A stretch of DNA of 64,000 bases, from assembly GCA_022496805.1 (NCBI GenBank), contig CM040100.1, forward strand, positions 26,441,009-26,505,008. Reading direction: 5' to 3'. The position numbers were made by a program, and so were the translations under genes. The notes below the pieces were generated by a model. The model saw nothing but the letters and a program-made list of their open reading frames with translations. It was not told the origin of the DNA and ran no database searches. This DNA is from Pohlia nutans. Lineage: Eukaryota > Streptophyta > Bryopsida > Bryales > Mniaceae. Positions 57,347 to 64,000 of the stretch are shown here, piece after piece (position 1 is the stretch's first letter; every line of letters starts with the position of its first letter).

Positions 57347-59206
57347 GCGTCACTCAGGCGCAGTGAAACCCAACAGGTGAGTCGCCGGCATGACGCATCC
57401 AATCCAATGCGGAGATCCAAGCTGGCGAAGCACCTTCCGGTATCTCAAACCCTAAACCCTGCTCCTGGCATTCCAATTAACACAAGTTGCAGGGCTAGGG
57501 CTGCCACATCTACAAGCGCGGAACAGAGAGAATTCTTGGTGGATAGCTCGCGCCAGAAAACAGACAGAGGTGGCACTAACTCCTCAAAACTTACGGGCAG
57601 CTGGCGAATGCAGTGGGGCGAGCAGTGTGGAACTTCGCTGCTCAATGAGAGCGCAGTACACTGCTCAATGCGAGCGCAAGATTGCAAACACAGGCAGCCT
57701 GCCCTAGCGCAGTAATCGGCAAGAGCTCCAAGATCTTCCTTCAAAGATCCTTGGTCATGCCTGAAATGTCCTCTTCGGCCCTTCGAACAGCCACACTCGT
57801 AGTCTCATCACCCTGATTCTTGTTGCGCACTCTATTGCAACTGACCCTGCGGCATTGGCATCTGCATTCATGGTTCCTTGGAAATTGAAGAAGGTCCTTG
57901 ACCCTGCGGCATTGGCATCGGCATCTGTAGAAAACAACAAAGTATCTGTACGAAGAGTCCAAAAGTATTCCCTGGTCGCAAGTTTGAAAACCCTAGGAGG
58001 TAAAGGATTATAGCTTCCAGCGCTACGAGCATTCCAGTCAATAAAAACCGTTCCCTAAAGTCGTCGGCGTGCTCTAACAAAATGGCACTCTTGAACAACA
58101 ACGCGACGTCTACAGGCGCATCGGCACTCAGTAAATCAAGAAACGGATGCAGGGCAACAGCAACCCGGGACAAGAACACGATACAAACACCAGCATTGTG
58201 GAGCACAACCGCAGCTTGAGGATGGATTCAAACTCGCGAGCAAGACACGACTCGCATGGGCAGCACAATGCAGCGCAACAATGGCAATCGTAAACCCTAA
58301 ACCCGTCATCCCCGACCTTCAACAAAGAAAACTCCCTGTGCCCACAAGTAACTGTCATAAAGTGACCGTCATAAAGTGACCGTTCTAGACGCCATCGAGC
58401 CATTGCAACTCCGGAAAATTTTCAAGGGAATTCAAGCCTTTTCCTGAGTCTCGTGATCCCTGTAGCGCCTTGACCTCAATCGCCTGGTGCTCGATTGATT
58501 GAGTGCATCACAGGGGAGCTTCACCGAAGCTAGAGTCTGCTGTGTCCTTCGTTCTCCCAAACAGAGCTATTCGTGATTCGTAGAATTGCAAAGATGTTTC
58601 GTAAAATGTACTTTAGAAGACTGAGTTTATGTGATTCTCAAACAAAATCGGTAGATTTTTACGTCATATGAGTGAGCCGTGGACATTTTCCATCTGTTGC
58701 TTTCGTTCTCCCACGCAGAGCTTTTCACGATTCGTAGATTTGTGAAGCTGTTTCGTAAAATGTACTTTCGAAGACTGAGTTTCTGACGATGCTCAAACAA
58801 AATCGGTAGATTATGAACTAGGTAATCGTTTCGAGGACGCTGGTTATCGATGGAGAACCGGCGTTGTCGAGAGGATCGAGGCCGTGAGGCCGAGATTCTC
58901 TTGACAGCGACGGGTCTCCGTCGATGACCGGCGTTTTCGAAACGGTTACCGGACATAATCGGTGATAGAAGTAGTCGAGGTGTGGCAGCCTACCGGCTGA
59001 TCCGGTCATTACCTTATTTGAAATTCAAAATTCGCGATTCAATTTCATTTTGCGCCATTGCGAGCTGTTGTTTCAAATTGTTGGCGCTTGTATTCAAATT
59101 GTTGGCGCGGGTGTTGGAGCCTTTGTGAGACTCTTCTGGGCATTCCTTTGAGTTTCAATTGTTCAATCGTTTGTTTTTCTTTGTTCAATTGTGCAATTCA
59201 TATGAA
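57347..59206. other. Region with a 111-bp direct duplication, no firm gene
   Basis: 58548-58658 and 58702-58812 are copies of the same ~111-bp segment (TTCGTTCTCCC ... AAAATCGGTAGATT). Minus-strand frames at 57868-58403 contain a Cys-rich stretch (CHCCAALCCPCESC) but need a frame change and match nothing I know. A local CTGCGGCATTGGCATC duplication lies at 57848-57925. Confidence 0.4.
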
Positions 59207-59890
59207 ATGGGAAGGACTGTGGATGGAATTATGTTATCGTGTAAAGGCTTGCGTTCTAATTCTCGTGGTCACATTAGAAAGTTTCATGAAGTTTCGGAAT
59301 CGTCTTTAGATTCAAGTGCACCAGCCTGTGTACCTTCCTTTGATCTTGGTCTCGACTTTGATGATCAAATTTCGATTTCTCAGGACGTTGGATTAGTGAT
59401 GTCGACGCCAAAGGTTGTCAAGAGGGCGAGAACAGTGAAACGTGTTCCTGCGAGCCCGATTGGTGTTGTTGTTGGTGGAAAGCGGTGTAATTCCTTTTCT
59501 GAGATTCGCACCAGTTTAGCTCCCTCCCTTGTCGATGTTCCAACAAATCGTTGCGACACAGGGTGTCTTAATTTAGACTCCTTCAGGTTTAAAGAACCTA
59601 TGCCGATTAGTATTGTTGAGTATCCTGCGAGTGAATTCGAGGTAGAATCGCAGTTAATTGACAATCAGAGTCGTGTGAAAGATGTAGTCATTTCAGATGT
59701 TACAGGTCAAGAGGGAATTTCTAACTTTCCTGAGAGCGAACCAGCTTTTGCGATGATAGAGGAACCAACTTCATTGAATGCAGTTTGTAAGAATAGCTCA
59801 CTTCCTCTGAGCGCTCCCCCGGGTACGCAACTCCCATATTATACGCAGGGGGCATCGGCATTAAAACGGCTTAGAGGACGGCTTTTGTAA
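59207..59890 (+). CDS. Hypothetical protein, 227 residues
   Basis: The likely start is MGRTVDGIMLSC at 59207. The composition is ordinary and the frame is not repeat-derived. It has a basic segment (KVVKRARTVKRVPASP) that may be a nuclear localisation signal and ends KRLRGRLL. It converges on the large minus-strand gene, with 143 bp between stops, and may be an accessory gene of the same element. No family recognised. Confidence 0.45.
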   Translation: MGRTVDGIMLSCKGLRSNSRGHIRKFHEVSESSLDSSAPACVPSFDLGLDFDDQISISQDVGLVMSTPKVVKRARTVKRVPASPIGVVVGGKRCNSFSEIRTSLAPSLVDVPTNRCDTGCLNLDSFRFKEPMPISIVEYPASEFEVESQLIDNQSRVKDVVISDVTGQEGISNFPESEPAFAMIEEPTSLNAVCKNSSLPLSAPPGTQLPYYTQGASALKRLRGRLL

Positions 59891-60032
59891 AAATTATACC
59901 AAATTATACAAAAATAAAAGGACCAAAAAGTTGGGTGAAGACCAAATTAAATAAAATGAGATGTAGAAAAAGTTGGGTTGCATATTTATTAAAAAAAAAA
60001 ACCTCCACAACATATATGAAGAATTGAAACAC

Positions 60033-63000
60033 CTATTTTTTAAACCTTGTAGAGCGTCTAAGAGGGGTGTTAGAAGTAGATGTTGGTATAGTATTCACAA
60101 ATACTAGAGGGTCCTTTAGAGGTCTCCCTCTTTTGGAAGGAGCTGAAGCAATTACAGCTGTAGTACATTCTTTCTCCCTACCTCTACCTCCACTACATGA
60201 GCCTCTACGCTTCATCTCGCATACCACGTGTTTGTCTAAGGCATCACGATCCTCTACAGCCAATGTGTAGACATCCTTATCTGCATCAATGACTATTGAA
60301 ACAATGCATACAACACTCTCCAAGCCAATGAAGTCGCATTCGGCTCCTTCATAACCTCCATATGTGTACTCCAATCCTGCAATGTGTTTGTAGTACTTTG
60401 GTAATATACTAATTTTCTCATCAGAAAGAGAAACACTTCGGGCGTAATCCACCTGGGCTCCTTTTTCTCCAACAGCTTTGACTATTTTCTGCACCCTTCC
60501 AATGTGCCATATCAATTTCCCCTTACCCTCATCAAACAAGAGCCCTACATCATCAAATAAACCCACATGCACTTGATCATCATCATGCACATAAGCATTT
60601 GGATCTGTGCTCTTATATCTCACACGCCTCAACCTGTCCAAGGGCAACTTCTCAAGGGAGTGTATGTTCAACTCAGAAATTAACCTCATCTTGTACACTT
60701 GACCTTTACCTGGTACTTCAATTGTAGACGAGTGTTTCAAAATTGTACCATCTACATCATCACTTTGCTCAACATGTAACAATGTTGATTGCAAAACCAC
60801 TGTGGCTTCTCTAAGAGGTCCATCATCAACAACATGATTGTTAGCTCTCTCCTTACAATTTTCAGGTGAACTATGAGCTAATGATTCATGACTAAAAGAA
60901 GGGGGGCAAGGGTCAGTCCATTTCCCTGATGTTTGGAGTACTTCCTTCATGGAAGCTCTTTCAGCCCTATTTTGCGCCATGACAACACCCTCACGCCAAG
61001 CCTTCTTAAGATTCTCATCAGTCACTGAGGCATAATCACACAAATTAGCACCTGCCACTTGGGCATTTGATAACCACCATATATTCTTCCTCCTTCGAGA
61101 TTGAGTAAATGATATTCCATCATCAGAATATTTAATCTGCTCAGTTCTACCAATGTGAGAACATCTTTCCATAGCTTCTCCAACACAAAATGTATGTTTG
61201 TTCTTCACTTGTTGTCCAAGGAGGGAAAAAAAATCCTCATAACAATCCGAACCAATGTTACTTAACGGGCATGGCAAATGGGGGTAGTTATTTCTCATCA
61301 TTCTAACATAATTTACAGCAGCATGACAAGCTATGTAACAATCGGTGCGAGTCTCTCTACTCATCCAATTGCTCCCAATGGTATGACCATGCTTTTGATG
61401 GAGGATGTACTCTGTCCCATAATAAAGCATATGCGTAACAAATGATGCAAGCATTACCCTCTCATACATTGTTCCACGTCCATAAAAAACCTCTAAGAAT
61501 GCCCATAACACTTCTAAGCGAATGATTGTACCCAACACACATTCCTTCCTGAAAACCCCATTCACAACTACTCCGGCATGTAATTTCTCCAAACATGCTC
61601 TAACTCGAGGAAATGAAATACGTTGTACAGCAGGGTAATTTTGTTTGTCCTTCACATTTATATCTTCATTCAACAAACCATGCTCATCTCTAGTAAACAA
61701 CTCAATGACCAATTGCAAATGATTTTTGTGAGCCAAAAAATGTCCCCAAAATATTGTCCTTCGAGGACTCAACAAAGGATTTTGAAGTTTCTTACCCACG
61801 TGTATCGGGTCTTGTACCATGATCAATGGATGTCCATCAACAACCTCTGACTTCATTAAGAAGCCATCCTCATTGAGTCCAAATGTGCCCTTGTAAATGC
61901 TCTCCAACATGAGTTTTCTCCTCCTTGCATCACCATCACTTGCATGCCCCCTAAGAGGACCAACAGCCGCCTCTATATGTTTCTTGTGCAAAGCTGCGAT
62001 ACGTAACCATTGCAACTTAACCTGGGCAGCGTCAAACTTATTGCACGTGGTTAAAATTCCATAGATCAATCTAGGCATTCCTTTCACCAAAGGATTTGCT
62101 ACTAATACACGACACATGTTGCCAACCTCCATGCTTGAAAAAGCATTTGTAATTGACTCAAAACTAGCAGCTGATGGTTTAGGGTCAAATGAACATTTAT
62201 GAGGAGTTTCAAAAGAAGCTTTAGTTCCACAAAATCCATCTATGAAGTCATTGCGCCTATTTAGAGTTGCTAGTGCAACACACGTGGTCTCATCTTCAGA
62301 GCATTCAAAGGGAATAGGACCTGAAATACCAAGTTTGGCTTTGCACTTCGTTAGTATTGATGACAAGTGAATAAATGTTTCCTCATTCAATCCAACTGTG
62401 TACAAGAACCCCTCACTTTTATATATCTTTTGACTGGTGTTCATAACTGGCCCTAACAAATTGGAGGAAAGGAAATTATGTGTGGAAGCCCCACCAAAAT
62501 TGTGAACTACCTCAAATAATTTCACAGTACTGGGGTTGTACCTCTTTCCGCGACCATCCCCACCATTCTTATGAACAGATAGCAAATTGGAGGCCGTGTC
62601 AAACAAAAGATTATACAACGTAGACCTTTTTTTGAAAGCTCCAGAATCTGCGGCCTTCCTAAATAACTCTGCTATTTCAGGAAGTGAACCTTCAATCAAT
62701 GTAGTCTTCAATTTATGCTGAAGATACTGATTGGCAGTTGTTGCTCTAGTCAAGGCCAAATTCAACATAAAAACTTGGCCACTACATGCATGAGCTCTCC
62801 TCTCCCATTCTCTTGCTGAGGTGATCAATTCCTCCCGTTGAAGATATTCAAGATGTGTACCCGATTGCATGGATCGTTCTCCTCTAGGAACAACCATGTC
62901 ACTTGAACGCCAAGCTCTTTTTCTGAAGTCAGCTAGTGTTGGGATCAAGGGACACATGTTACAAAACATGATTGAACAATCAACATGCCTAAAAGTTCCT

Positions 63001-64000
63001 TTAATGTGGAGAGTTTTACCATTTTTTTCTATGCACTGTGAATAATGCAGGTCGGGATACCACAAGTCTCCAACATGAAGATCATTTAGTAGCAAGCTAC
63101 AATCTACCATCTCATTAATGATAACTAATAACTTGTTGTAGAATCCATGACAAACATTCTTTTCCATGTAACTCAATAGCACATGGTGTGGAATATCAAT
63201 AGGGTTCGGGATAAATGATGGAGGATACTCAGCTGCTCCTAATCTGACCCCTTTTGCTAGGGAGGCAGCAATGGTAAGTTGGCTACCTCCTGCACCAACA
63301 ACATTCTTGTTTTTCATTGATTGTATGTGTGTAGCTCCTTTCATGTGGACACTAATTGTATCTCCTTGTCCAAACCTGCCCTTGTAATCACATATTGTGC
63401 ATCTCCAATTATTCTCATCGATCATTACAGCCCCTAAGACATAACCCCACGGTCCACGCCTTTGTTAAAACCATACATATGAAATTGAAGTAAACCATGA
63501 TTGTTCAAAATTGAAATAAAACATGACCAAAATTGAAGGGAATTAAAGGGATACCTTGAGAAGAATGCTTCACTATCCAAGACCTCCTCTTTAGTTCAGT
63601 AAGTTCGATACTTGTAGCAGCTTCCAAGTTGGACTCAATCACTCTCCTTTGTTCCAACAAAGCCATCTCATGCTTTGATTTATTAATAGGAACTCCACGT
63701 TTGAGAGGTAATTTGGGTTGGAGATGTATCTCAAAGTTAGACAAATTAAATGACTTTCCCGGGTTAATACACATCTCTTTCTGACATGGATCACACCAAA
63801 TGATCCAAGTTGACACACCCTTCTTCACATCCTTGGAAAGGCGTGGAACGAACCTACCAAAGTCACATTCAGGATACTTTTTGACTAATAATTCCCAATT
63901 CTTCTGTAGCTTCTTGGGTATGGCAATCATATCAACATCCAAGCTATCACAAACATCAATGTCTGTAATCTCAGAGCTAGTCTTACCCACAGGAAACTCC
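60033..64000 (-). CDS. Large two-exon zinc-finger protein, transposase-like (5' end beyond window)
   Basis: Exon 2 is 60033-63433 and exon 1 runs from 63555 past the right edge. The 121-bp intron has donor CTCAAG|gtatcc and acceptor gtcttag|GGG and keeps the frame. Exon 1 has WCDPCQKEMC...FEIHL, a possible finger. Exon 2 begins with CTICDYKG...HMKGATH (C-x2-C-x14-H-x5-H). The body has GHASDGDARRRKLML and LIMVQDPIHVGKKLQN, whose acidic residues could be catalytic. It also has WGHFLAHKNHLQLVIELF, CYIACHAAVNYVRMM and a conserved-looking C-terminal domain (LIWHIGRVQKIVK). I recall similar uncharacterised, transposase-like proteins in invertebrates but cannot name the superfamily. The frame is fully open over 1,130 codons. 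Confidence 0.65.

Noticed and set aside
57233..57715. 160-residue plus-strand ORF
   Set aside because: Its first part is the interior of the CACTA MITE (ATCAACAG repeats); the rest has no recognisable features.

Overview
The window looks like intergenic, transposon-dominated nuclear DNA of a streptophyte. The evidence is a Ty1/copia element with canonical gag-pol order, a plant-type CACTA transposase with DUF4216/DUF4218-like parts, a DUF659-type hAT transposase, two MULEs with a GCM/WRKY-like zinc finger and a SWIM finger, spliceosomal GT..AG introns, and a plant telomere-type TTTAGGG dimer. The copia primer-binding site matches the inner part of plant initiator tRNA-Met, as in copia and algal elements. 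A charophycean alga (Chara-like) or another early-diverging plant is my best guess, but it is inference only. I saw no rRNA, tRNA, CRISPR array or bacterial operon.

Layout. 1-2.6 kb: first copy of a two-gene MULE, cut by the window edge. 3.3-6.2 kb: coiled-coil/RING gene with a frameshift. 6.5-28 kb: a region studded with GACGG/CCGTC tandem arrays (period mostly 21 bp, 27 bp at 23.2-23.9 kb). It holds a young copia element (9.1-14.8 kb), small hypothetical genes, a SIAH-like fragment between 170-bp direct repeats, a kinase-like gene with one in-frame stop, and a frameshifted hAT transposase. 28-29 kb: a tandem family of ~300-330 bp units, also found once at 3.3 kb. 29-30 kb: CACTA-type MITEs. 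31-38.3 kb: degenerate CACTA transposase on the minus strand, split by a 2.36-kb terminal-inverted-repeat element. 40.8-45.4 kb: second MULE copy, with the same divergent companion gene. 46.2-48.6 and 53.8-55.1 kb: minisatellite arrays built on GTGAGCAAGGCA. Between them lies a ten-exon gene (48.75-53.53 kb) that reads as a ParB-like domain joined to a diverged beta-class amino-methyltransferase. 57.2 kb: a complete small CACTA MITE with its target duplication. 59.2-64 kb: a small plus-strand ORF converging on a large two-exon minus-strand gene (more than 1,280 residues) with zinc fingers and a transposase-like look.

Three themes tie the window together. First, several GACGG arrays lie just upstream of a TATA-like box and an ORF, which suggests promoter-associated satellites. 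Second, the two MULE copies each carry a divergently transcribed second gene whose first exon is exactly 300 nt in both, so that gene belongs to the element. Third, most long frames are broken by single nonsense codons or one-base shifts with the frame intact on both sides. Those whose likely ancestor can be guessed look like C-to-T or G-to-A changes, as expected of methylated, silenced repeats.
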